Notes: a model not told the origin generated them from the sequence alone. Shown: positions 7,272 to 15,235, counted from the first letter of the stretch. The stretch: 20,089 nucleotides of DNA from JAPEKQ01 sp964597945 (GCA_964597945.1 CAZRAD010000035.1:1-20089); one strand, 5' to 3'. A program made the numbers and translations.

Positions 7272-9455
7272 ATGTATCTCGGGGCAGACACCGATTCAGG
7301 TGCGACCATCCACGACCCACGACGCTGGGGACGCATGACGATCGCGACGACCGCGGTCGCCCTTGCGCTGCTGGTTCTAGCACTCTCCAGACTCGAAGCG
7401 CTCGACTGGGGAGCCATCGGCATCATGAGCGCGCTCGCTCTCGGTACCGGGCTCTTCGCGTTCCAGACGAAGAGACGGATGCACGTATCGTTCAGCACGG
7501 CCGTGTACGTCGCGAGCATTGCGCTGTTCGGCACGAACATCGCCCTCTGGGTCGTGGCGACGACAGGCGTGGTGCTCGAGGGAGTCGTCTATCGCCGACA
7601 TCCGGCGGAGGCCGTACGAGAGCTCTCGGTCAGACTTATCGCAGTGGGCGCGGCCGGTATCGTCTACGGTCTCATCGGTGGACGGACTCCGCCGACGGGG
7701 ATGGCGATACAGGATGTGTTCACGTTCACCGCGATGTTCGGAACATACGGTGTGATCAACTCACTTGTCTCGGCGGGGGCGGGACTGAGGACGACCTGGT
7801 CGCCGAGAGACTACGTCCAGTGGCTGGCCGGCCGCGGCATCGTTGTCGAGCTGGCGATGCTGCCGCTTGCGATGCTGATGGTCGCGTGCTACACGCCGGG
7901 TGAGCCGGCGACCTTCCCGCTGCTCGCGATCGTACTGATCGTCTCCGGCGCAGCGGCGCGAAGTCTCTGGGACACGCGCGGGCAGTTGATCGGGGAGGTG
8001 TCTCACCTGGAGCTTCTCACGTCGGTCGGTGCGCTCGCCGCGCGCTCCCTGGCACTGAACCCGCTGGCTGACGCCATGGCGGATCTGGTGCGCTGCAGGA
8101 CGCGTGCACGCCAGGTGCGGCTCGTCGTAGCCAGCGAGACCACGGGACACTGCGAAGCCGTCTCGGGGCAGCGCGAGGAGGCGCAGGCTGAGGCGACGGG
8201 GGCCGGGCAGGAGCTGCTGCGACGCGTCCTGGCGAACCGCACGACGATGGTGAGCAGCATGTCGCTGGAGAACGCTGACCGCTACGGACAGCGCGAGGCG
8301 GGGACGGCGGGATCCGTCACACATGGAGACTCCGACGATATCTCATGGATCGTCCTACCGCTCTCCGCCAGGGACCATCTCATCGGAGCCATGGCGATCT
8401 CGTTCGACGGGGATGAAGCGAGGCAGCGATGGACGAGGGAGTTTCTGGAGACACTCGCCTCCCAGGTGGCGCGTTCACTCGAGAGCGCGGTTCTGAGAGA
8501 ACGGGTCGAGCGCAGCACCGCCGAGGTCAGGAACTGGAACCGTGTGCTTGAACAGCGGGTGGAGGAACGCACGGCACGTCTCAGCGCGACGGAGCGTGAA
8601 CTCGCTGCCCTCAACGCGGATCTGGAACGTCGGGTGAAAGAGCGGACCATGGAGCTCTCCGAGGTGCAGAGCCGCATGGTCGAATCCGGGCGGCTCGCGG
8701 CGGTCGGAGAGCTGGCAGCCGGCCTGGCGCACGAACTCAACAACCCGCTCGGCGGGATCCTCGGATATGTGCAGTACGATATCGAGCACCTCGAACGCTG
8801 GATGGACCGCGAGATCGGGCCGGACGAGCGGAGCACCCTGGCCGGCCACATGCGAATGATCGAGACCGCGACCCAGCGATGCAGAACCATCGTGGCGAAT
8901 CTGCTCACCTTCGCGGAGGCCGCCGGGTGCAGCAAGGAGATGATGGATGTCAACGAGGCGGTCAGCGCGACGATTCGCGTGACGGCGGATCAGCTGAGGA
9001 TGCGCGGGATCGATCTGCGTATCGAACTCGACCCCGCCGTTCCGAACGTGGTGGGCAGTCCCGTTCAGATGCAGCAGGTGTTCATGAACATCGTGGTCAA
9101 CGCCCGAAACGCCATGGAGTCGGGAGGCGTCCTCATCATCCGAACCGGTTTCGAAGGAGACGGATCGGACGACAGGATGGTCACCGTGTCGTTTGAGGAC
9201 TCCGGCAGCGGGATCGCGGGGGCCAATCTGGAACGGGTCTGGGAGCCGTTCTTCACGACGCGCGAGGTGGGACAGGGCACCGGTCTCGGTCTATCGGTGA
9301 GCTACGGCATCGTTCGTGAGCATGGTGGAGAGATCGAAGTGGAGAGCGTTGAGGGTCGAGGGACGACATTCACGGTGCTCATTCCGGCGGCGCCCGATGG
9401 CGCGAGAACCGGCGACACCCCCACGCGGATGGAGACTTCTGTTGATCGAGCATGA
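7272..9455 (+). CDS. Membrane sensor histidine kinase with GAF-like domain
   Basis: From ATG 7272 the protein has 727 residues. Several hydrophobic segments, about six or seven, fill residues 24-231. A region with GAF-like character (about 240-405) and a long coiled coil (about 405-475) follow. The HisKA domain has AGLAHELNNPLG with phosphoacceptor His487. The HATPase domain has N-box NIVVNARNAM, G1 DSGSGI, WEPFFTT and GTGLGLS. It should autophosphorylate in response to a membrane or cytoplasmic signal. The likely partner is the REC-GGDEF protein whose gene overlaps the end of this one. The start is uncertain: ATG 7272 has only GGGGGG ahead; GTG 7251 is in frame without a ribosome site; GTG 7235 has an ideal GGAGG but is out of frame by one base. 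The sigma-54 promoter lies 75 nt upstream of the ATG. Confidence 0.92.
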   Translation: MYLGADTDSGATIHDPRRWGRMTIATTAVALALLVLALSRLEALDWGAIGIMSALALGTGLFAFQTKRRMHVSFSTAVYVASIALFGTNIALWVVATTGVVLEGVVYRRHPAEAVRELSVRLIAVGAAGIVYGLIGGRTPPTGMAIQDVFTFTAMFGTYGVINSLVSAGAGLRTTWSPRDYVQWLAGRGIVVELAMLPLAMLMVACYTPGEPATFPLLAIVLIVSGAAARSLWDTRGQLIGEVSHLELLTSVGALAARSLALNPLADAMADLVRCRTRARQVRLVVASETTGHCEAVSGQREEAQAEATGAGQELLRRVLANRTTMVSSMSLENADRYGQREAGTAGSVTHGDSDDISWIVLPLSARDHLIGAMAISFDGDEARQRWTREFLETLASQVARSLESAVLRERVERSTAEVRNWNRVLEQRVEERTARLSATERELAALNADLERRVKERTMELSEVQSRMVESGRLAAVGELAAGLAHELNNPLGGILGYVQYDIEHLERWMDREIGPDERSTLAGHMRMIETATQRCRTIVANLLTFAEAAGCSKEMMDVNEAVSATIRVTADQLRMRGIDLRIELDPAVPNVVGSPVQMQQVFMNIVVNARNAMESGGVLIIRTGFEGDGSDDRMVTVSFEDSGSGIAGANLERVWEPFFTTREVGQGTGLGLSVSYGIVREHGGEIEVESVEGRGTTFTVLIPAAPDGARTGDTPTRMETSVDRA

Positions 9456-10431
9456 GGGAGCAAACCCCGCACTGGACCCGCGCGACGGCGAGAGCGAGGC
9501 GGCACTCTGCCGCCCCGTGCGTCTGCTGATCGTCGACGACGAGGAGATGATGCGGACCTTCCTGCGTGAGGTTCTCAGCGAGGAAGGGTATGAGATCGAA
9601 CTGGCGGCTTCGGGCGACGAGGCGGTCGAGCGGCTGGAGGCTGACGCGTTCGACATCGTACTGACGGACATCGTGATGCCGGGGATGGACGGGCTCGGCG
9701 TGGTCGCGGCGGCGCGAAAGATGCCCACCGATCTCGACGTGATCGTGATGACCGGCTATGCGTCCATGGAGACCGCGGTCGAATCGATGAAACTGGGCGC
9801 CGCGGACTATATAACGAAGCCCTTCAACATCGACCAGATCCGCATCATCGTCGCGAACGTCGTCAAGGAACGCCGGCTGAGGCGTCAAGCCGCTGAGGGC
9901 CAATTCTACAAAGAGCTGTCCCGCAAGGACGGGCTGACGGAACTCTACAACCACCGTTTCTTCCACCAGCTGCTCGAGACGGAGGTCAGCCGGGCGAAGC
10001 GCTATGGTCGGTGCGTGAACCTGATCATGATCGATATCGACCACTTCAAGCAGTACAACGACGCGCATGGACACCCTGCCGGTGACATGGCTCTGCGAAA
10101 GCTGGCGCACGTCCTGAAGCGATGCGTTCGCGCGTGCGACTATGTGGCGAGGTACGGTGGCGAGGAGTTCGCCATCATCGTTCCGGAGATCGCTGTTGCC
10201 TCAGCGCGTGGGATGGCGGAACGCGTGCGGACGCTGGTCGACGAGACGGAGTTCGAAGGTGAGGAGGTCATGCCGCTCGGCAGGCTGACGGTCAGTCTTG
10301 GTGTGGCTGCGCTCCCGGAGCATGCGAGCTCCAAGGAGGAACTGGTGGAACGGGCCGACCGGGCTCTCTATGCCGCGAAGGCCGCCTCGAGAAACTGCGT
10401 GGTTGTTGCGGAGGAGAACAGCGTCAACTGA
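9442..10431 (+). CDS. Response regulator with diguanylate cyclase output (REC-GGDEF)
   Basis: From TTG 9442 the protein has 329 residues. The REC domain (about 27-145) has the acidic pair D32/D33, phosphoacceptor D76 (VLTDIVMPG), T104 and K126 (ITKPF). The GGDEF domain (about 160-320) has the active-site variant GGEEF at 239-243, which is common in working cyclases. RACD at 230-233 is a correctly placed RxxD inhibitory site, so product feedback is expected. It would make cyclic-di-GMP from two GTP when phosphorylated. TTG 9442 was chosen because GGAG sits 7 nt upstream (9431-9434) and the start overlaps the kinase stop by 14 nt. The open frame extends back to 9316 without a good ribosome site. 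A terminator 37 nt after the stop ends this operon. Confidence 0.93.
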   Translation: MIEHEGANPALDPRDGESEAALCRPVRLLIVDDEEMMRTFLREVLSEEGYEIELAASGDEAVERLEADAFDIVLTDIVMPGMDGLGVVAAARKMPTDLDVIVMTGYASMETAVESMKLGAADYITKPFNIDQIRIIVANVVKERRLRRQAAEGQFYKELSRKDGLTELYNHRFFHQLLETEVSRAKRYGRCVNLIMIDIDHFKQYNDAHGHPAGDMALRKLAHVLKRCVRACDYVARYGGEEFAIIVPEIAVASARGMAERVRTLVDETEFEGEEVMPLGRLTVSLGVAALPEHASSKEELVERADRALYAAKAASRNCVVVAEENSVN

Positions 10432-10467
10432 GGGTGGTGAGCGGATCGGACCCACCGAGAGATGCAT

Positions 10468-10500
10468 GACCCCGGCTGCCCGGCAGACGGGGTCTCTTCT
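10468..10500 (+). terminator. Terminator after the kinase/GGDEF operon
   Basis: ACCCCG (10469-10474) pairs with CGGGGT (10488-10493), extended by the outer G-C pair at 10468 and 10494. An inner stem CTGC/GCAG (10476-10479 and 10483-10486) closes the loop. The tail TCTTCT follows at 10495-10500. It lies between the cyclase stop and the tadA promoter. Confidence 0.7.
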
Positions 10501-10521
10501 ATGGGTGACCGCCCGTCGGAG

Positions 10522-10550
10522 TTGACAGGCGGGTTCAGCACTGCTAGGTT
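10522..10550 (+). promoter_or_regulatory. Sigma-70-type promoter for tadA and following tRNA genes
   Basis: A perfect -35 TTGACA (10522-10527) and TAGGTT (10545-10550) are 17 bp apart. Transcription would begin near 10557, about 34 nt before the TTG start of tadA. The -10 hexamer shares its TAGG beginning with the promoter at 567. With the terminator just upstream, this marks a new transcription unit. Confidence 0.75.
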
Positions 10551-10590
10551 ATCCAGCGTTCATAATATCCGCGACGCTGAGGAGGGTCCC

Positions 10591-11067
10591 TTGACCCGCG
10601 CTGAGGAACTCGACGGTCACTTCATGAGGGCGGCGCTGGATGAGGCGCGGTGTGCGCTCGACCAGGGCGAGGTCCCCATCGGTGCCGTCGTCGTCGCGGA
10701 TGGCAGGATCATCGGCCGGGGGAGGAACCGGGTCGAGGAGACCCGGGACCCGACGGCACATGCTGAGATCCTCGCTATCGGAGCCGCGGCCGGAGCTTTG
10801 AAGGTGCCGCGCTTGACTGGGGCCACCATCTATATTACGATGGAGCCTTGCGCAATGTGCGCCGGGGCGATCGTGCTGGCGAGAGCCAAGCGGATCGTCT
10901 ACGGGTGTCCGGACCCTAAGGCCGGTTACTGCGGGTCGCTCGGCAGCATTCCCGAGGACCCGCGGCTGAATCACAGGGTGGCGGTCACCTCCGGGGTCAT
11001 GGGAGAGGAGTGTGCTTCTCTCGTCTCCGGGTTCTTTGAGAAACTCAGGTCCGACGAGCGGGGCTGA
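10591..11067 (+). CDS. tadA: tRNA-specific adenosine deaminase TadA
   Basis: This 158-residue zinc enzyme deaminates A34 to inosine in the ACG anticodon of tRNA-Arg. The cytidine-deaminase fold motifs are complete: H57-A-E59 (TAHAEILA) gives one zinc ligand and the proton-shuttling Glu; P86-C87-x2-C90 (PCAMC) gives the other ligands. VPIGAVVV near 28-35 and YGCPDPKAG are typical of TadA. TTG 10591 is preferred because GGAGGG (10581-10586) is 4 nt upstream, the promoter lies just before it, and the length matches the family. The frame stays open to ATG 10462, but that start would lie upstream of the promoter and within the terminator. The tRNA-Arg(ACG) substrate is encoded at 210-286. Three tRNA genes start 41 nt downstream. 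Confidence 0.95.
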   Translation: MTRAEELDGHFMRAALDEARCALDQGEVPIGAVVVADGRIIGRGRNRVEETRDPTAHAEILAIGAAAGALKVPRLTGATIYITMEPCAMCAGAIVLARAKRIVYGCPDPKAGYCGSLGSIPEDPRLNHRVAVTSGVMGEECASLVSGFFEKLRSDERG

Positions 11068-11108
11068 ACCGGGCGCCGACCCAACAGCGTCGCCGGGCCA
11101 TACGATCC

Positions 11109-11199
11109 GGTGGGGTGACGGAGTTGGTCGATCGTGGCGGTCTCGAAAACCGTTGTACTCCTTGGAGTACCGTGGGTTCGAATCCCACCCCCACCGCCA
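11109..11199 (+). tRNA. tRNA-Ser(CGA)
   Basis: A complete 91-nt class II tRNA. Acceptor GGTGGGG pairs with CCCCACC, followed by G and an encoded CCA. Anticodon loop CTCGAAA gives CGA, which reads UCG. The variable arm (GTACTCCTTGGAGTAC) forms a clear stem. It starts 41 nt after tadA and may be read from the same promoter. Confidence 0.95.
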
Positions 11200-11210
11200 G
11201 ATGTGAGCTC

Positions 11211-11301
<91 letters not shown>

Positions 11302-11380
11302 CCACCGGGCCGCGTGCCGGGAGACCGGAGGCGAGAGCTCTGAACGGCGTAAGACCTGGGAGATGATACAGGAGCAACAC

Positions 11381-11456
11381 GGGGATGTAGCTCAGCTGGG
11401 AGAGCGCTGCCTTCGCAAGGCAGAGGCCGGCGGTTCGAGCCCGCTCATCTCCACCA
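11381..11456 (+). tRNA. tRNA-Ala(CGC)
   Basis: A 76-nt class I tRNA. Acceptor GGGGATG pairs with CATCTCC and contains the G3-T70 wobble, which as G3:U70 is the alanine identity element. Discriminator A and an encoded CCA follow. Anticodon loop TTCGCAA gives CGC, which reads GCG. The anticodon and the G3:U70 pair agree on alanine. Confidence 0.95.
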
Positions 11457-11460
11457 GATC

Positions 11461-11494
11461 GGGGCCCGCACCCGTCCCTACGGGGTCGGGCCCC
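11461..11494 (+). other. GC-rich stem-loop after tRNA-Ala
   Basis: GGGGCCCG (11461-11468) pairs perfectly with CGGGCCCC (11487-11494). The inner part ACCCGTCCCTACGGGGT can pair further. There is no T-run after it (TCGTAC follows), so it may be a tRNA 3' processing structure or a weak terminator between the tRNAs and SRP RNA. Confidence 0.5.
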
Positions 11495-11519
11495 TCGTAC
11501 GACCGACCAGGGAACTCCG

Positions 11520-11794
11520 CCCTGGCGCGCTAGATGGGGAACTAGCGGTGCCCTGTGACCCGCAATCCGCTATAGCGGGATCGAACACCCACCTGAGGCT
11601 CTCCGTTGCCGTCGTCGGGCGCGAGAAAGTAGCGATGAAGGACAGGTCCCGCGCAATCGGGTCCGGTGAATCCGGTCAGGGCCGGAAGGCAGCAGCCGTA
11701 AGCCGATCGCTCGATGTGCCGCGGGGAAGCTTGACTGGAGCCAACTGCTCGTGTACGCCTCTGTAGCGAGGGTCGAAGTGGATGCGTGCCAGGG
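11520..11794 (+). ncRNA. ffs: Signal recognition particle RNA, long form with Alu domain
   Basis: The SRP apical hallmark GGTCAGGGCCGGAAGGCAGCAGCC lies at about 11674-11697. Upstream, GGTGCCCTGTGACCCGC and the following CAATCCGCTATAGCGGG fit the Alu-domain start of the Bacillus-type RNA. Downstream, GATGTGCCGCGGGGAAGC and CCAACTGCTCGTGTACGCC match its 3' half. The ends are closed by CCCTGGCGCG (11520-11529) pairing with CGTGCCAGGG (11785-11794). This gives about 275 nt, near the 271 nt of the Bacillus subtilis RNA. It binds Ffh and targets membrane proteins; the Alu domain can pause elongation. Its place just ahead of dnaX-recR is a common bacterial arrangement. Confidence 0.92.
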
Positions 11795-11815
11795 TCGAGT
11801 TTTCCTGCTCGACCC
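11792..11815 (+). terminator. Possible terminator hairpin between SRP RNA and dnaX
   Basis: GGGTCGAG (11792-11799) pairs perfectly with CTCGACCC (11808-11815). The four T residues are at the start of the loop rather than after the stem. It overlaps the last three bases of the SRP RNA closing helix, so the two stems partly compete. It could stop or process the SRP transcript before dnaX; the missing T-tail makes this uncertain. Confidence 0.4.
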
Positions 11816-11850
11816 GGAAACCAGCCCAGCCTGACTTGCCGGAGGATCAC

Positions 11851-13587
11851 ATGTCATACGTCGTGCTTGCTCGGAAGTGGCGCCCGGGGTCGTTCGCCGA
11901 CGTGGTCGGGCAGAAGCACGTCGTGACGACGCTCTCCGCGGCCGTCCGCTCCGGGCGGATAGCGCACGCCTATCTGTTCGCAGGACCGAGGGGGGTCGGC
12001 AAGACGACCATCGCACGGATTCTCGCACGGGCGCTCAACTGCGCAGCCGGTCCGAGCGAGGAGCCGTGTGGCACCTGCAGCTCCTGCCTTGAGATCGCAT
12101 CCGGGAAGAGTCTCGACGTCATCGAGATCGACGGCGCGTCGAACCGACGCATCGAGGACGCGCGCAGCATCCGCGAGACGGTTCAGTACGCGCCGCTCTC
12201 CGGGCTCAAGAAGGTGTACATCATCGACGAAGCGCACATGCTCACCCGCGAGGCCTTCAACGCGCTCCTGAAGACGCTGGAGGAGCCGCCGGAGCACGTG
12301 GTGTTCGTCCTCGCCACGACCGAGCCGGGGAAGATCCCCGAGACCATCACCTCACGCTGCCAGCGTTTCGATTTCCATCGCATCTCCGAGGCCGAGATCG
12401 AAGAGCGCCTCGCGACGATCGTCGCAGCCGAGAAGATCAAGGTCGAGGACGGCGCGCTCAGACTCGTGGCTGCACGCGCCGACGGAGGCATGCGCGACGC
12501 GGAGAGTCTGCTGGACCAGCTGCTGTCGCTCGGCTCCGACAGCGTGAGTGTGGATGACGTCGAGCGCGTACTCGGCATCCCCGATGTCGATGTCTACTTC
12601 GCGATCACCGACGCAGCGGCGAACTCGGACCCGGGCACGGCGCTTGGAGCGCTCGCGGGCGCGCTCGCGGCGGGATTCGACCCGCGCGATCTGATCGACG
12701 GTCTCGTCGAGCACGTCTCGAATCTTCTGATGATGAAGGCCGCGCCCGACCCGTCGAAGCTGGTCGGACGCGCGACGGAGTACACGGAGCGGGATGGCGC
12801 ATCGCGCGAGATAGGGGAGGGTGACCTCGTCAGGATGGCCCGCATCGCCCTGGACGCGCAGGCCGCCGTACGGTGGAGCACGCAGGCGGCCCTGCTGGTG
12901 GAACTCGCGGTCGTTCGTATGGCGCGACTCGACCGCTCCGTCGCGATCGACGAGGTGCTGAAGACGCTCGTCGGTGGTGGTCCTCGGAGGGGTCCGGCGA
13001 CCGAGAGAGGTTCCGGTGACGCCGGGACGTCAGACGGCGGCACAGGGCGCAACATCGGGGCCGCCAAGAAGAAGAGCGCGAAAGCGTCGGGCAGGTCGAC
13101 GGCGCCGGGTGCCGTGTCATCCGGATCGGCCTCCGCTCGAGGAGCCGCGGACTACCGTGGCGGCGTCGAGCTCTGGCCGGACGTGCTCCTGGGGATCCGC
13201 GGTGCGAAGCCGGCCATCGGCGCCTTCCTCTGCGAGGCGGTGCCGCAGGAGTTCAGCGGCGGTACACTGCTGTTGAGCGTCCCCAACGGGTCGAGATTCC
13301 ATCGCGACCAGCTGGGGGACCGCGGGAACATGACGGTCATGGAGCAGGAGGCCGCATCCGTCTACGGCGCGCCGGTACGGTTCGAGTTCGAGTTCGTGAC
13401 GGCGGTGGCGTCCCCCGCCGTGGAGACGCAGCCGACCGGGCGGGCGATGGAGGCGGGTGCAGGCCCGTCGTCGCCGGGTGATCCGGGTTCCGCGGGAGCG
13501 GGGAGCGCAGCCGCTGGACGAACCGATGGCGACGTGCTCGACCGGGTCATCGAGATGTTCGACGGCGAGGTGGACGAGTCACTCTAG
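11851..13587 (+). CDS. dnaX: DNA polymerase III subunits gamma/tau
   Basis: This 578-residue protein is the clamp-loader ATPase of the replicative polymerase. Domain I has Walker A GPRGVGKT (45-52), four zinc cysteines (C64, C73, C76, C79), Walker B DEAH (126-129), sensor-1 region ATTEPGKIP and SRC (168-170) with the arginine finger. Domains II and III run to about 365. A low-complexity Gly/Ser/Lys linker (about 390-430) leads to a C-terminal domain starting at VELWPDVL. No A-rich slippery heptamer is visible, so there is no sign of programmed frameshifting. ATG 11851 has GGAGG 5 nt upstream and gives the usual SYxVLARKWRP beginning. The frame opens earlier at 11782, but that start would lie inside the SRP RNA. 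ybaB follows after 11 nt. Confidence 0.97.
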   Translation: MSYVVLARKWRPGSFADVVGQKHVVTTLSAAVRSGRIAHAYLFAGPRGVGKTTIARILARALNCAAGPSEEPCGTCSSCLEIASGKSLDVIEIDGASNRRIEDARSIRETVQYAPLSGLKKVYIIDEAHMLTREAFNALLKTLEEPPEHVVFVLATTEPGKIPETITSRCQRFDFHRISEAEIEERLATIVAAEKIKVEDGALRLVAARADGGMRDAESLLDQLLSLGSDSVSVDDVERVLGIPDVDVYFAITDAAANSDPGTALGALAGALAAGFDPRDLIDGLVEHVSNLLMMKAAPDPSKLVGRATEYTERDGASREIGEGDLVRMARIALDAQAAVRWSTQAALLVELAVVRMARLDRSVAIDEVLKTLVGGGPRRGPATERGSGDAGTSDGGTGRNIGAAKKKSAKASGRSTAPGAVSSGSASARGAADYRGGVELWPDVLLGIRGAKPAIGAFLCEAVPQEFSGGTLLLSVPNGSRFHRDQLGDRGNMTVMEQEAASVYGAPVRFEFEFVTAVASPAVETQPTGRAMEAGAGPSSPGDPGSAGAGSAAAGRTDGDVLDRVIEMFDGEVDESL

Positions 13588-13598
13588 GGGAGCAGACC

Positions 13599-13907
13599 AT
13601 GTCCAAGCAGCTCGCGAAGATGATGAAAGAAGCGCAGAAGCTCGAGAAGAAGCTGGCCGCTGTGCGCGAGGACCTTGCGGAGCGGCGCGTCGAGGGTACC
13701 TCGGGCGGTGGCGTGGTGACGGTGACGATGAACGGGCAGCGCGATGTCATCAGCATCCGCATCGCACCCGAGGCGCTTGATGGCGCGGACCCGGACATGC
13801 TGGAGGACCTCCTCCTGGGCGCACTCCGTGACGCGAAGGAGCGCTCGGATGAGTTGGCGGCCTCTGAGATGGGTAAGGTCACGGGCGGCATGATCCCCGG
13901 GATGTAG
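13599..13907 (+). CDS. ybaB: YbaB/EbfC family nucleoid-associated DNA-binding protein
   Basis: This 102-residue protein matches the YbaB/EbfC family in size and layout: an N-terminal helix rich in Lys, Glu and Gln (residues 1-30), a short beta sheet with VVTVTMNGQRDVISIRI, then a helical stretch with ALRDAKERSDEL and a Gly/Met-rich tail. Family members are dimers that bind DNA, with proposed roles in nucleoid structure or recombination. It sits between dnaX and recR in the usual three-gene order. GGGGAG (13587-13592) is 6 nt before the ATG. Confidence 0.95.
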   Translation: MSKQLAKMMKEAQKLEKKLAAVREDLAERRVEGTSGGGVVTVTMNGQRDVISIRIAPEALDGADPDMLEDLLLGALRDAKERSDELAASEMGKVTGGMIPGM

Positions 13908-13915
13908 GAGACGGG

Positions 13916-14518
13916 ATGATGGCAGGGTTCCCACCGGCACTTGACCGGCTCGTTCAGACGCTCGGGCGCCTGCCGGGTATCGGACGCAAGTCGGCGACGC
14001 GCATCGCCCTCAGACTGGTCTCATCGTCGGAGGCTGAGTGTCGCCAGTTGGCGGACTCGATCGTGGACGCGCGCATGCGAACCGTCCGGTGCTCCGAGTG
14101 CGGCTCGTTCACCGAGGACGATCCCTGTTCCATCTGCACCGATACGCGGCGCGACCCTTACGTCATCTGCGTGGTGGAGCGGGCGAGCGACGTGCTGGCT
14201 CTTGAGCGCACGGGGCGTTTCCGCGGTCGATACCACGTTCTCGGCGGCGTCCTGTCGCCCCTCGATGGCATAGGCCCTGAGAACCTCCGTATCGATGTAC
14301 TGGTCGCGCGGGTGACGTCGAACGAGATCACGGAGGTCATCCTCGCCCTCAATCCAACAGCGGAGGGGGAGGCGACGGCGCTCTATCTCGCGCGCATTCT
14401 CGGCGCGCGTGGGGTCACGGTCTCGAAGCTCGCCAGCGGACTGCCGGTGGGCGGCGATCTCGACCTGGCCGATGAGCTGACGCTCGGGACCGCGCTCGAG
14501 GAGCGACGCACGTTCTAG
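13916..14518 (+). CDS. recR: Recombination mediator protein RecR
   Basis: This 200-residue protein has the normal RecR length and order: an N-terminal helix-hairpin-helix (LPGIGRKSATRI, about 19-30), a zinc motif (C59, C62, C71, C74), a Toprim domain starting at YVICVVE (about 82), with HVLGGVLSPLDGIGP, and the C-terminal part ending near residue 200. RecR forms a ring and, with RecO and/or RecF, loads RecA on gapped DNA. AGGAG (13906-13910) serves ATG 13916 or the adjacent ATG 13919. It starts 8 nt after ybaB and ends the dnaX operon; the next promoter begins 54 nt later. Confidence 0.97.
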   Translation: MMAGFPPALDRLVQTLGRLPGIGRKSATRIALRLVSSSEAECRQLADSIVDARMRTVRCSECGSFTEDDPCSICTDTRRDPYVICVVERASDVLALERTGRFRGRYHVLGGVLSPLDGIGPENLRIDVLVARVTSNEITEVILALNPTAEGEATALYLARILGARGVTVSKLASGLPVGGDLDLADELTLGTALEERRTF

Positions 14519-14572
14519 CCCCCTCAGCTCTGCAGAATCCCTCCGAATACCCTGTCGCAAGGGGCTTTGCGC

Positions 14573-14601
14573 TTGACCATCCTCTCATACACTGGTAGCC
14601 T
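14573..14601 (+). promoter_or_regulatory. Probable promoter for the ferredoxin oxidoreductase operon
   Basis: TTGACC (14573-14578) and TAGCCT (14596-14601) are 17 bp apart. The -35 is good and the -10 weak. A small inverted repeat, CGCAA (14556-14560) and TTGCG (14567-14571), abuts the -35 and could be a regulator site. Transcription would start near 14608, 55 nt before the first ATG. Confidence 0.5.
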
Positions 14602-14662
14602 CATTCGTTGATTTGCTTACGAGGAGAACTCACGGAACGTACCGCGTGAAGGAGGATTCCGG

Positions 14663-15235
14663 ATGTCCCAGATGATGGAGATTCGGTGGCACGCTCGCGG
14701 CGGGCAGGGCGCGAAGACCGCGTCGCTGCTGCTGGCGGCTGCCGCCGCGATGGAGGGGAAGTACAGCCAGGGGTTCCCGGACTACGGCCCCGAGCGGATG
14801 GGCGCACCGATGCGCGGTTTCACGAGGATCAGCGAGGAGCCGATCCGCGTGCACTGTGCGATCTACTCGCCTCAGATCGTGATCGTGCTTGACGACACGC
14901 TCGTCAGCGCGGTCGACATCACGGCGGGGACGGACGAGGACGCTGTCATTATCGTCAACACCGTCAAGACGCCGGCCGAGATCCGCGCTGAGATCGGCAA
15001 GCCGGGGCGGACCATCCACACGGTCAACGCCACGGGCATCGCGATCGACGAGATCGGCCGACCGATTCCGAATGCGCCGATGCTCGGCGCGCTCATCAAG
15101 ATCAAGCCGCTTCTGGGACTCGAGACGGTCAACAACCAGATCAAGAAGAAGTTCTCTCACGGTTTCCGCCCCGAGGTACTCGAGGGCAACGTGCGTGCCA
15201 TCAAGCGCGCGTACGAGGAGGTTGTTTCGGAATGA
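14663..15235 (+). CDS. porG: 2-oxoacid:ferredoxin oxidoreductase, gamma subunit
   Basis: This 190-residue protein is the gamma subunit of four-subunit 2-oxoacid:ferredoxin oxidoreductases, which convert pyruvate (or another 2-oxoacid) and CoA to acyl-CoA, CO2 and reduced ferredoxin. Visible family marks are WHARGGQGAKTAS (residues 9-21) and FPDYGPERMGAPMRGF (about 38-53). Size is normal. GGAGG (14651-14655) lies 7 nt before the ATG. The stop overlaps the delta start (ATGA). The operon order gamma, delta, alpha, beta matches that of Thermotoga-type pyruvate enzymes. Substrate cannot be read from this subunit; pyruvate is the likeliest, and a branched-chain or 2-oxoglutarate role is less likely. 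Confidence 0.93.
   Translation: MSQMMEIRWHARGGQGAKTASLLLAAAAAMEGKYSQGFPDYGPERMGAPMRGFTRISEEPIRVHCAIYSPQIVIVLDDTLVSAVDITAGTDEDAVIIVNTVKTPAEIRAEIGKPGRTIHTVNATGIAIDEIGRPIPNAPMLGALIKIKPLLGLETVNNQIKKKFSHGFRPEVLEGNVRAIKRAYEEVVSE

Noticed and set aside
10462..10590. Earlier tadA start at ATG 10462
   Set aside because: It lies upstream of a strong promoter and within a terminator hairpin; the added residues do not resemble TadA.
11782..11850. Earlier dnaX start
   Set aside because: It would lie in the SRP RNA. ATG 11851 has GGAGG and the family N terminus.
12974..13130. Programmed frameshift site in dnaX linked to the AAGAAGAAG stretch
   Set aside because: The stretch is not a slippery A AAA AAG-type heptamer, and the main frame already gives a full tau-like protein.
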